The position numbers and the translations under genes are program-made. Source: Guillardia theta CCMP2712 (lineage: Eukaryota; Cryptophyceae; Pyrenomonadales; Geminigeraceae). From it: 64,000 nt of DNA. Numbering within the stretch: position 1 is the first letter of the stretch; every line of letters starts with the position of its first letter. Positions 34,396-44,233 of this stretch are shown here, one piece after another. The stretch is taken from the NCBI RefSeq assembly GCF_000315625.1, contig NW_005434671.1, positions 285,033 through 349,032 of the forward strand, given 5' to 3'. The notes beneath the pieces were generated by a model. It did no database searches. It saw nothing but the letters and a program-made list of their open reading frames with translations, and had not been told where the DNA came from.

Positions 34396-34451
34396 CCCGT
34401 ACTCGACTCGAAGCGCCTTGTGGGCCGGCGGGGGGAGGCGGATTTGTAGCA
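34396..34451. promoter_or_regulatory. 56-bp region between divergent start codons
   Basis: Only 56 bp separate the start codons of two oppositely transcribed flavoprotein genes, so the 5' untranslated regions must be very short or overlap, and any shared promoter is bidirectional. No TATA-like box is visible. Confidence 0.6.
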
Positions 34452-36692
34452 ATGGCAGTCCTCATCAATGGCGGCGGGATCGCAGGCCTGACGCTGCGGT
34501 AGGAGGAGGAGGGGGGAGGAGGGAGGTGGACGGGGGGGACCAGGTGGTGGAGCAGGAGCAGAAAGAGGAGCAGGAAGAGGAGCAGGAAGAGGAGGAGGGA
34601 TGAGGGAGGCTGAAGCTGAGAGATGATGGGGCGGATAGTGAGGACGAAGATGGAACTGGTCGAGGAAGTCAGACGGATGAGAAGGGTTGCGAGGAGGGAG
34701 GTTGAGGGGGGGGGATGATAAACTGGAGGGTCGGGAGGAGGTGGAGGGAACGGGGGGGGGGGGGGGGCATTTCTGACCGATGAACAGGCTAGCGCTCAAG
34801 CAAAAGTCGGTCGCTTCCGAACTGATGGACCTCGCACCAGCCCTTGCGAAGCCCGAGGACGATGTTCCCATAGTACTCACGTCTAACGCAGTTTACGTTC
34901 TGTCTCAGCTCGGTCTCTCGGACATGGTCAAGAAAGCGCCTCAGGTTCGTTGTTTTCTTTGTTGCACTGCCTTGGGCTGAATCTCGCCTTTCTGCTCCTC
35001 CTTTCTCCTCCTCCCCACTTCCCCGCCCTTCTCGTCCTCGTCCTCGTCCCCCACCCTCCCACCTCCACCCGCTCCCGTCATCCTCCACCCGCTACTCTCA
35101 GTTGGACAAGTGGGAGATCCGCAACATGGGAGACCAGGTGATGGGAGGTCTAGACTTCAAGAGCATAGCAGAGGAAACTTCGCTCAGGGGCTTCCCGACG
35201 ATCTGCATGCAGAGGAACGAGCTGGTGCGGCAGCTGGTGAAGGCTGGGTCGGCCCTCGACGACAAGTCTGGCATGAGAATGGCGTGCGGGATTAAGTCGC
35301 TGGAGATGAAGCAAGGAAGTGCTCACGTCAGCTTCAGCGCGAGCACAGTGAAGCCGAAGAGCTACCGGATGGTGGTGGGAGCAGACGGACTAGCGAGTAA
35401 GGTCAGAGAGCTCCTCGTCGGGCCGATAGGAGGCAAGCACGTGCAGATCAAGTTCCCAGGATGGGGGAGGTGGATGTGTACGATACCGGCAGCACTGTTC
35501 CCTCTTGCGTCGGGGGATAGGACGATGACGGAGTTCTGGAAGGAGGGGAGACGGATAGGATCATGGCCGTGTGCTGGGGGCAATGTGGTGTTCTATGGCA
35601 CAGTGCTTCATCCTCGTCCTGCGCCCATCCCCGACAACCCTCAAGCAAGGATCGATGCTTTCTGCAAGGACTTCGAGTTTGTCAAGGAGGATTTTGGAGG
35701 TGAGGAGGGGAGGGGAGGGAAGAGGAGGAGAGAGGAGGAGGGGGGGGGGGAGCTAAGAAGGATGAGCAGGAGCGATTGAAAGGATTTTTGAGCATCTTCA
35801 CGCCAACAAGAAGAGGATAGATCTCAAGCTCGAGTACCCCGCGCAGGTCAACCCCCATTGCGAGGACTTTATCCTTTTCTTACAGCAGTCTGCAGCTGAA
35901 GGTGGAGGGAGACATCTTGCAGGGCTCGGCTGCGCTGATAGGACAAGCAGCATGGAGTATCAATCCTGCTCTGTTCCAAGATTACTCCATGGCAAGAGAT
36001 TCGACCCCCCCCTGTCTGCTCCCTCCTCCTCTGCTGCTTCCTCCGCTTTTCTGCATCCCCTTCCTGACTCTTTTCTTGCCTTCTCTCCATGTGTTGTTTG
36101 ACTCCCCTGCTCCTCCTTACTTAGTCGGCAGGCGATCGAAGATGCTTTCTCGCTTGCCAACGCCATCGTCAGCGCTGAAGGCGGAAAGCTACTGCCAGAA
36201 GGTCAGTGCAGGGTATGGGCCTCTCCTCTCCTCGTGCTGAAGTGGCAAGCAGAGGACATGGACATAGCGCTGCGAGCATGGAGGACCGCAAGGAGGTCAA
36301 AGGCAGCCATCGTTGAGCAGGTGGGAGAGAAGACGGGAGATCGTCTCTTTATGTAGCTGCTGCAGGCGTCCGAAGAATTCCACAAGGCTGCCAAGTCCTT
36401 CTCAAACAAGGTATAGGATCCTGCTTGGTGCTGCTGCTGCTGAACCTCCTCCGACGCCTCCTCCCCTTCTCCTTCGTCTCCATCTCGTCCTGGTCCTCGT
36501 CCTCCTTCTCCCCCACCCCCCCCTCCTCTTTTAACCTCGCGCCCGTGTGTGCACGCTGCCCTGCTTGTTTGCATGCTTGAGCGAGTGATGCGCGAGCAGG
36601 GGCTGATGGGATTCATCACGAGCCGTCTGGCTCCGGTGGCAGTCAACGAGCGTTCGATGAATGCTCGGTTCAGAAAGGTTTACAGGCTATAG
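34452..36692 (+). CDS. FAD-dependent monooxygenase, PHBH-like fold, degenerate GD motif
   Basis: Nine exons: 34452-34498, 34788-34944, 35102-35699, 35770-35846, 35896-35991, 36132-36201, 36253-36320, 36366-36410 and 36600-36692, giving 416 residues. The protein starts directly with the FAD-binding strand MAVLINGGGIAGLTL (GxGxxG in the form GGGIAG). The DG motif is present as VVGADGLASKVRELL. The third family motif, normally GDAAH..xP..GqG, reads LIGQAAWSINPALFQDYSM: the flavin-contacting Asp is Gln and the GQG is FQD. The junction 35991/36132 uses a GC donor (gcaaga) and AG acceptor; it is the only join that preserves YSM + AIEDAFSLANAI. Substrate is unknown; activity may be altered or lost. 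Confidence 0.85.
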
Positions 36693-36846
36693 GAGGGAGC
36701 GAGGACAGGAGGAGGAGAGGAGGGGGGAGCGAGGAAGAAATAGAGACGGGGAGAGGAGGCGGGGCGAAGAGCAGAGAAGGGAAGAGGAGGGGCAGGGCAG
36801 ACCACGTGATGGCGGGAGCTGAAAAAAGGGAGCAGGAGGGGAGTTG

Positions 36847-37801
36847 TCAAAGAGCGTAGACTGCTATCTCTGTCAGTACAGCGTTGTTGTTTGCCGCGTC
36901 CGAGGCCATGACATCCAGCTATGAAGATCGTGAGTGAAAAAGCCGAAGGAGGGGGAGAAGGAAGGTCACAGCAAGAGATCGAGGAGGGAGGAGCGTGGGA
37001 GGAAGAGGATGGGTGTAGGGGGAGGAAGATGCAAAGGGCAAGGGAGGGCAGGTCTTAGAATGGGGGGAAGGGGCAAGGAGAAAGGCAGGGAGGTGGGGCA
37101 GGGGGCAGGGGAAGGAGAAGGAGCACAAGAAGGAGCAGAAGCAGATGCAGGAGAAGGGGCAGGAGGAGGGTAAAAGCAAGGGAGCTGGCAGGAGCTCTTA
37201 CCTTGACTGCGGTGGCCTCTATGAAATCGGAGTAGAGAAGCAGCTCAGAGACGCCAGGGAGGATAGAGAGACGGCCAGGAGCGACAAGCTGGACCTGCCG
37301 GCAGCGTGAGGGATAGGAGGAGAAGCAGGAGGAGCAGGAGGGGAAGGAGAGGAGGTGCCAACATCTTCCGCAAGTCTTGACGAGTTGACCGGAAGAGGCT
37401 CCCAGGAGGTTGAGGACAGCTGAACATAAGAGTCAGCAGGAGGGAGCGAGGAAGGAGAAGGGAGGAGGGAGGGAGGAGCAAGGAGATGGTGGGGCCAGAG
37501 GAAAGGAAGGACGAGGAGGAGGGGGGGATGAGCAGAGCGGAAGAAGATGCTGTCTTTGCCCACCTGGGGCTCATTTTCCTTGGAATAAGACAAGAAGACT
37601 TGGGTGAGATGATGGTCTGACCGGCCCACCCCACTGAGGATGAGGATCCTGCGGGGAGGTAAGGGTCATGAGGAGGAAGAGAGGAAGAGAGGAGGGAGCG
37701 ATTCTGACGCAGGAAGAGGAGGAACGAATATGCCATACAGCACTAAACGAGCGAAGGAGAGTAGCAGAGGGAAAGGAGGAGGAGGAGGAGGAGGAGGAGG
37801 A

Positions 37802-37874
<73 letters not shown>

Positions 37875-38683
37875 CGGAAAGGACCTATTGATCTTGGAGG
37901 GAGCAGAAAAGACGATCATGAGCTGTGCTTGCTCGATCCTGCCGTAATACGCCCAGCCGTTGTCCTCCCCCTCCGTCACCCCGTCGATGGTCATACTGGC
38001 ATCGAACATGCTCTGACTGCTGCTGCCTCAGAGGAAGGAACCGAGACGAGACGAGACGAGACGAGACGAGAGGTAAGGAGAGGGGGGGAGAGGAGAGGGG
38101 AAGGGAGGAGAGGAGAGGAGAGGAGAGGAGAGAAGGAGAGGAGAGGAGAGGAGGAGAGGAGGAGAGGAAAGAACCAAGGAGAGGAGGGAGGGGTTAAGAG
38201 CGAACGGAAAGAGGACAAGAGACATAGATCAGACTTGCAACCACACCTGAAAGCAGCAACCACTCTCCCTCCGTGTGCAGCAAGAGCGACGTTGGACGTC
38301 ATCTCATCCGACCATGGCACTGCGTCTCCTCTCAGCCCCGCACTCTCCTCCTCCCTGCTCACTCACCGTCTACTGAGTGCGAGGAGGACGAGACCAGCAT
38401 CTCGTGAGCGTCGAAGTAGGCGAGGGTGATGGAATGCTTTCCCGGTAGAAGCTTCGGTAGAGGGAGGACGCAGAAAGAGTCGAAGCACGCTCCCTGCGGT
38501 CACTCTTACTACTGACATCAACTCCTCTCCCTCTCCCATTCGCTCCTCTACAATCTCATCCCCTCCTCGCCCATTTTATCTCCATTCGTCTCTCATCCTC
38601 TCTTTCCTCCTCTTCTCCTTCCTGTTGTCCCTACAACAACCTCTGCTCGCCTCCAAACTTGTCCACTCCGTCGTCTCCTCCTG

Positions 38684-38728
<45 letters not shown>

Positions 38729-41700
38729 GTTCTGTTCCTGCTCCTGCTGCTCCCTCCTGTTCCAGCTCCTCCCCTCTCCCCTCCCCTCCCTCCCCTCCAT
38801 CCAACCTGCGACACGTCATCCAGCAGCACTACCACATGATGGACGTTCTCCGCGCAGTACAGGCACCATGAAAATCGAATCTCCCCCACTGCTCCCTGCG
38901 GCCAATCTCTCCTCATGACTAGCTGCGCTCCCTTGCCGCCCGCCTCCTCCTTGCCGGAATGGAGCAGGAAAAGCATGATCTCTCTTGAGAGCGAGACTGA
39001 GGACGAGGAGGAGGAGGAGGAGGACGAAGGAAGTAACTCAGGCATCAATATCTGTGCGCTCTTCACCGTATGCTCTTCCTTGATCGGGCAGATTGCGTTG
39101 AGCATGCTGTTGAGGATCGTTCGCGCGATCAGCCTGCCGTTGAGCTTGCACACTCCTGCTCTCCCGGCGTCTCCGAAGTTCTCTCTCCTTTCTCCCCACG
39201 CGCATGCGATCCCCACGTGGTTCCCGTCGAACGCCTCCGGGAGGGCAGCGGCAGCATGGAAGGAGTCAACCACAAACACTCCGTTCCTCTTCATCTTCTC
39301 GGCCACCTTCCTTGCCCACCTCCTCGTCCTCCAGTCCGACAGCTGAACGTCCCGCTCTCCTTGCAGCATCCCCTTCTTCCTCAGCGTGCGGGGGATCGGA
39401 GACAGCCACATCACTGCCACTCCCTTGGACTGCAGCAGGTGAGCGACGCGGATCAGAGGGTCAATGTCGAGCAGCAGCTGCGCTAGAGGCGTCAGGTGAA
39501 CCACCATGTCCCATATGGAGAACCCGAGCACAACAAGATGCTGCTGGCTTGCTCCTGCTCCTGCTCCTCCTTCTGCGCGCGACTTCTCCACCTTCTCCAG
39601 CATGGCGAGCATCGCGAAGTAGATCTCGTAGATCTTGGTGCACCACACGAAGTCAAGGGATCCTCCTCCCTCCAGCCTCACGGAAGAGTTGGAGTGCTTC
39701 GTCTGCTCCCTTGCCACCGGCAGCTCCGGATCCCAGTCCCCCAGCACGCAACTTGCTGCCTCCACGAAGATGTCACGGCAGTTTGAGTCTCCTGCAAAGA
39801 GGATAGATCCTCCTCCTCCTCGCAAGCACCTGGAGCACTCTCTCTCGCTGAGCATCCTGCTCCCGCATGCCCCTTCCTCCCATGCCCATCCTCCCTGCAC
39901 CAGCGGACACTCGTCAACCATCGGATGTTCTGCTTCCTGCCATGCGAAGTCGTCTGCTCCTTTCTTCACCCACGAGCCTTCCAGCAGCCCGTGTTCCACG
40001 TCGTTTTGAGTTTGCCACACGTTTTGCTCGTAACATGGCTTACGCTGAGAGAGATAGGGGGAGGAGGAGGAGGAGGAGAAAGAGGAGGAAGAGGAGGAGG
40101 AGGAGGAAGAAGAAGAGGATGGCACGAAGATTTGACCAAGAAACGATTCAGCACGCTGGAGCTCAGTGACGATATCTCTCTAGGAAAGGAATGGAGTCAA
40201 TAGAGGGCAAGCAAGAAGAAGAGGAGAAGAGGAAAGGGGAACGAGGACAGGGGAGAGGGGAGACAGGAGTGAGGAAAACATCACGAATGAATTCAAGGAG
40301 GGGTCTGAGCAGTGTGTAGGAGCAGAGACAATCAGAATCAGCAAGCAGGTAGCTATAGCCCGCGAGAGGTAGGAGAGAAGCAGCAACGGAGGAGCAACAG
40401 AGATATTACCTGCGATCCCATGTACCCCAGCACTTCTTCAGTGATATCCTTCTCCTCCTCCCCTGCATCCGCCTGGGAGGTCGGGAGGTCATCCCATGCT
40501 GAAACAAGTTGAATGCCGTAGAGCTCGCCAGCAGGCAGGTCTAGCCGCACCAGCAGCTCGCACGTGCTCCTTCTCCTCACTCGCGCAGGGACGAGATGGG
40601 ACTGGCCAGTAGCTCGAGCATAGATCCAGTCCGTCCTTCCTCCTGCCCTCGAGCAATTCTTGCGCGAAACGAGGAAACTCAACCTCCCCTTCCCTGCTCC
40701 CTCCCCTCCCCCTCCCCTCGCAGGCTCCAGCTGCAGCTGCGAGATGCGATACTTGCTTGAGGAAGAGAGCTGGAGGACGGAGGAGAAGGGGGCAGAACTT
40801 GGCCCTGTCCTCTCCTCGACTTGTAGAGACACCAGGGTCCGCAACCAGGAGGGGATCAGGTAGAAGATCGATTTCTCTGCTTGCCTGCAGAACATCCTGG
40901 CGACTCGATTGATCCACTGTCGCTTCCTCTGTTCCTCATCCTTGTATGCAACTCGGTCAAGAGATGATGAGTCTGACTGGGCCGTTTCTGCCTGCCTGTC
41001 ATGACAGGATGAAAAGTTCTCCTGGAACCACCACCGTCGCCCTCCAGCATGAGCAAGCACAACTTCCACAGAGACGTTCGTCTCCTCCACAGAACACCCC
41101 GGGAACCAGAGGGTCACGTTGGCGTCCATCTCGGGGGAGGGGAAGAAGTCGTAACGGACTGAAAACGCTCCTTGAGCCAGCGAGATCTGAAACTGCTCCA
41201 TGTCCTTGAGCCCCGAGACATCCAAAGACAAGAGGTTATGGGAAACTTTCATTCCAGCCCTCGTCTGCTCCATCAGCTGCGTGCTTGAAGAGCAGGAGGT
41301 GCGATTTACATCTGAGTTGTTAAGGGACAATTTCCGTATGTACAGATGATGGGCGGATAGTTCACAAGTTGCGAGGTTGTCGTGGAACATGACGGTGACC
41401 AGTTCGACCCTGTTGAGGCCAAACTTCAAACCATCCGATGACAGTGAGAGATTCCCTTCACAGGATCGCAGGAGCTCCTGGCCGTTGACCAGGACTATCC
41501 CACAAACGTCGAGCCCAGCATCTCCTGCTCTGTCGTCAGGCCTCGACCTGTCAAGTTTCCAATTCATCGTTATCGTCTCGTCGGGGAATGTCAATGTTCC
41601 ATTGGCAGGGCTGATGATTGCGATTGCAACGTCTTCAGTCGGTTCTGGGCATCTTTCAAGGGGCAAGGGACGTGACAGCGAGCAGTCCAAGACAAGTCTT

Positions 41701-43673
41701 GCAACGTCCGACTTGCATCGTCCGACGTCAACGTGAGAATGTTTCAGGAACTTGTGAGAGTTGGCAACGGCCCTCCTGGTCACCGAGTTGATCCAACGGG
41801 TAGCCGCCACGTCCACTGCCACTCCCTCCACCCACATCGCTCTAGCAAGCTCCCGGTCCTCCATCTCCTGCGGTACACTGACGATCATCCTCCCCGCGCA
41901 CATTCTCCTCAAGCTGTGGGCCGTCGGCTGCATCTTCTCCCTCATCGCAGGAGCGAGGAAGGCAACGAACACGTTGCCGCGAGGCAGCACGTCAAGGAGC
42001 TCCTCCAGACGCGATGCGCTGCCGCGAACGAACAAGGAGGAAGAGAGAAGCTCTGAAAGGTCCTCCTCGTCTACCCCCGTCACCTGCAGCCCTCTGCTGT
42101 GCATGTAGCAGGTGTAGTACCCTGTCCCCGGATTGACGTCCACTGTCGGGAGCCCGTTGTCGAACAGTCGCATCATCGCTTCTGCCAGGTGCGGGCACTC
42201 ATCAAAGTATGGCTTTGACTGCGCGAGGATAGTTGAGGCGATCGGAAAAGAATTCTTGAAAGGCGCAGACGACTCCAAGAACGCACAGTCTGTCATATTC
42301 GCCTCACCATCTTCCGAGGTGGAGGATGTAGAGGAGGAAGAGGAGGAAGAGGAGGAAGAGGAGGAAGAGGAGGAAGAGGAGGAAGAGGAGGTCAGGTTCA
42401 TCCTCTTCCTCAGTCGCCAGAGGAATCTGTCGCGCAACCGAGTGTCCATCACCTCTGCAGCCTCCAGAATGCGCATGTGCCCTCGGAGAGGGTCGAGCTT
42501 GTGGTCAGCGAGCGACTTGGTCCTGTAGTGGTTGTAGTACATGTCCTCCTCGTGCACGTCCAGGTGCCGAGCCATGTCGTCCTTGACATCAACAGCGTGG
42601 ATGCTCGGGAGGTAGACGTAGTTCCCTCCGGGCTTGAACCAAACCTTGTGCTGCGGGTTGGTGGGCCAGGAGGTCGACAAGTTCCGCAGGATGTAGTTCT
42701 CGACCACAAGGCCCTGCGGCATCTCCTCGTGCCCAGAGGTCCCAAACATCATGGCAGAGAAGCGGAGGACGACAAGGTCATGCTCGAAGTAGCTGAGCAG
42801 CCAGTCGATGGAGTCGCTGCGTACCGGAACAAGGAATTCATCCACGTCCATCAGCCCGAGCCAGCTCGTCAGGTGGCCGTAGCGATGCGTGCAGTGCGTG
42901 TGGGCCTCTCGTTGGGGGTAGCCCGGGAAGCTCCAGTTGTGCACTGTCACGATGCCTTCCTCAACGTATCGGGCCAGTATCTCCCTCGTGTCATCCTTGC
43001 TCCCGTGATCGTACAGGAAGAAGTGGTTCACCCCGATCATGCGTGAGTACTCTATCCACTCCTCCAGGTACCTTGCCTCGTCCCGGATAATGCAGCAGAG
43101 TGAGGCAAACACCCGAGGAAGGGAAGGGACCCGGCACAGCGGCAGAGTCAGAGGATACACTTCCCTCCCGTCCTTGCCGCTGAACGAAACAGAAAACTCC
43201 AGGTCCTCCCCCACCAGACGAGAGAGAACGTCGTCAGGTAGAGCACAGTATGCCAGGTTGACGTTCTTCAGAGGGTCCATGACGAAATCCATTAACATCC
43301 AACTCTCCTTCTGACCACCTTTCCCCGCCATGGAGAAATTGCAGTAGCTGCCCTTGGGCTGCCCATCTTGCACCTGCCCTCTGTTGAAGTAGTAGGGGAA
43401 GAAGACAGAGTTTGCATACAGAAGAGGAGTGGTAGGAACCACCCACAGCTTCTCGTGCGGCCCAATGAGGAACACTCTCTTGAACGACACTGACACAACC
43501 ACGTCGAACAGTATGATCTTCCCGTCAGCTGCATGGAGGACTTCTTTCAAGCAGGTGCTGCCTCGAGCATGGCCGAGCATGCACATGAGTAGGAGCACAA
43601 TCACCGTGCATTGGTGAGCTACCATCCTGAATGCGGCCTCTACCCAAGTGCCAAGAGTCGCATTCCCGCCCAT
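36847..43673 (-). CDS. Giant GT92 glycosyltransferase / methyltransferase-like / PC-esterase fusion
   Basis: Eight exons (minus): 40410-43673, 38806-40179, 38395-38493, 37885-38012, 37564-37648, 37363-37419, 37202-37294 and 36847-36918, giving 1,723 residues. A signal peptide or anchor (about 18-40) sends it into the secretory pathway. Domains: GT92 (DUF23) glycosyltransferase at about 185-425 (CIIRDEARYLEEW, YDHGSKDDTREIL, metal-binding MDVDEF); a poly-Ser linker; a methyltransferase-like Rossmann fold at about 460-655 (VDVNPGTGYYTCYMHS); an Ig-like domain (about 675-780); further beta-rich domains; a second poly-Ser linker (about 1110-1125); an SGNH/PC-esterase at about 1190-1430 with ILFAGDSNCRD and the distal VVDSFH pair; and a C-terminal discoidin-like region (ILILSGVG ... 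LTEIAVYAL). The join of exons 1 and 2 is inferred: exon 2 has no in-frame ATG, a CCTTTCCTAG acceptor precedes it, and phase is kept. The alternative is two adjacent genes. Confidence 0.75.
37804..37872. repeat. (AGC)23 trinucleotide repeat, intronic
   Basis: About 23 perfect AGC units, directly preceded by GGA units, lie in the fourth intron (37649-37884) of the giant glycosyltransferase gene. On the coding strand this is a CTG/GCT tract. It is 13 nt from the exon 4 donor site. Confidence 0.9.
42318..42392. repeat. Coding GAGGAA repeat encoding a poly-Ser linker
   Basis: On the coding (minus) strand TCC/TCT codons encode about 20 consecutive serines between the GT92 and methyltransferase-like domains. 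The purine strand is gaggaagaggaggaagag. Confidence 0.85.
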
Positions 43674-44233
43674 CCCGATTTCGCAGACCTATGGCATCCC
43701 TGATTCATACTTGGTTCAATCTGGGATGAGGAAAACTTTGCGATGCAATCATGTCAGAATCAGATGAGGTCGGTGGGATGGGAGGGCCTCGCAACCTCAG
43801 ACTCCCCTTGCCGATGGAGTTGTGTACACAAAACGAACCAACAACAGTCATGGGGGCGATCGATCAAAGCAGCACCTTCAAGCTGCTCGACCTCGACCCT
43901 TGCCATGCCAATCCTGTGCATGTCAATATGCAGCTACGGATCCCGCTCATGGCCATTCCCTGCTCTCACCTCGCTCCTCTCCCCCTCCTGTCGTCCTACA
44001 ACGGATCCCTCACCATGGATCAATCAATACTATCCCACCCCACCCTCTCTTTTATAACACTACCCCATAAATTACGCAGAAAATACACCCTCTTTTTTCC
44101 AGAAAAATATGACCCCCTACCCCCCATTCTGTGACCATCAGTGCGACACATGGTTATGAGAGGGGATGAGGACACCCTGAAAGTCACAACGGCTTGTAAC
44201 CACTTGTAACTGTGTAACGAAGGCGCGGATGCC
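43674..44233. other. Shared upstream region of two divergent genes
   Basis: 560 bp between the giant glycosyltransferase and GPATCH1-like starts. A 127-codon open frame (43751-44134) has no domain, unusual composition and no splice-consistent continuation, so I did not call it. 44030-44130 contains CCCTACCC-type words again. Confidence 0.5.

Noticed and set aside
38668-38760. Gly/Ala- and Gln/Glu-rich repeat open frames
   Set aside because: They lie inside the intron 38494-38805 and are translations of a CTCCTG simple repeat in several frames.
40180-40386. Separate signal-peptide exon (MLLLSYLSRAIATCLLILIV) starting a second secreted gene
   Set aside because: It overlaps the end of the GT92 exon in another frame and has no phase-correct splice to the esterase exon, whereas the GT92 exon does; kept as the main alternative to the fusion.
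43751-44134. 127-codon open frame upstream of the GPATCH1-like gene
   Set aside because: No domain, Leu/Pro/His-heavy composition from intergenic CCCTACCC-type sequence, and no splice-consistent continuation.
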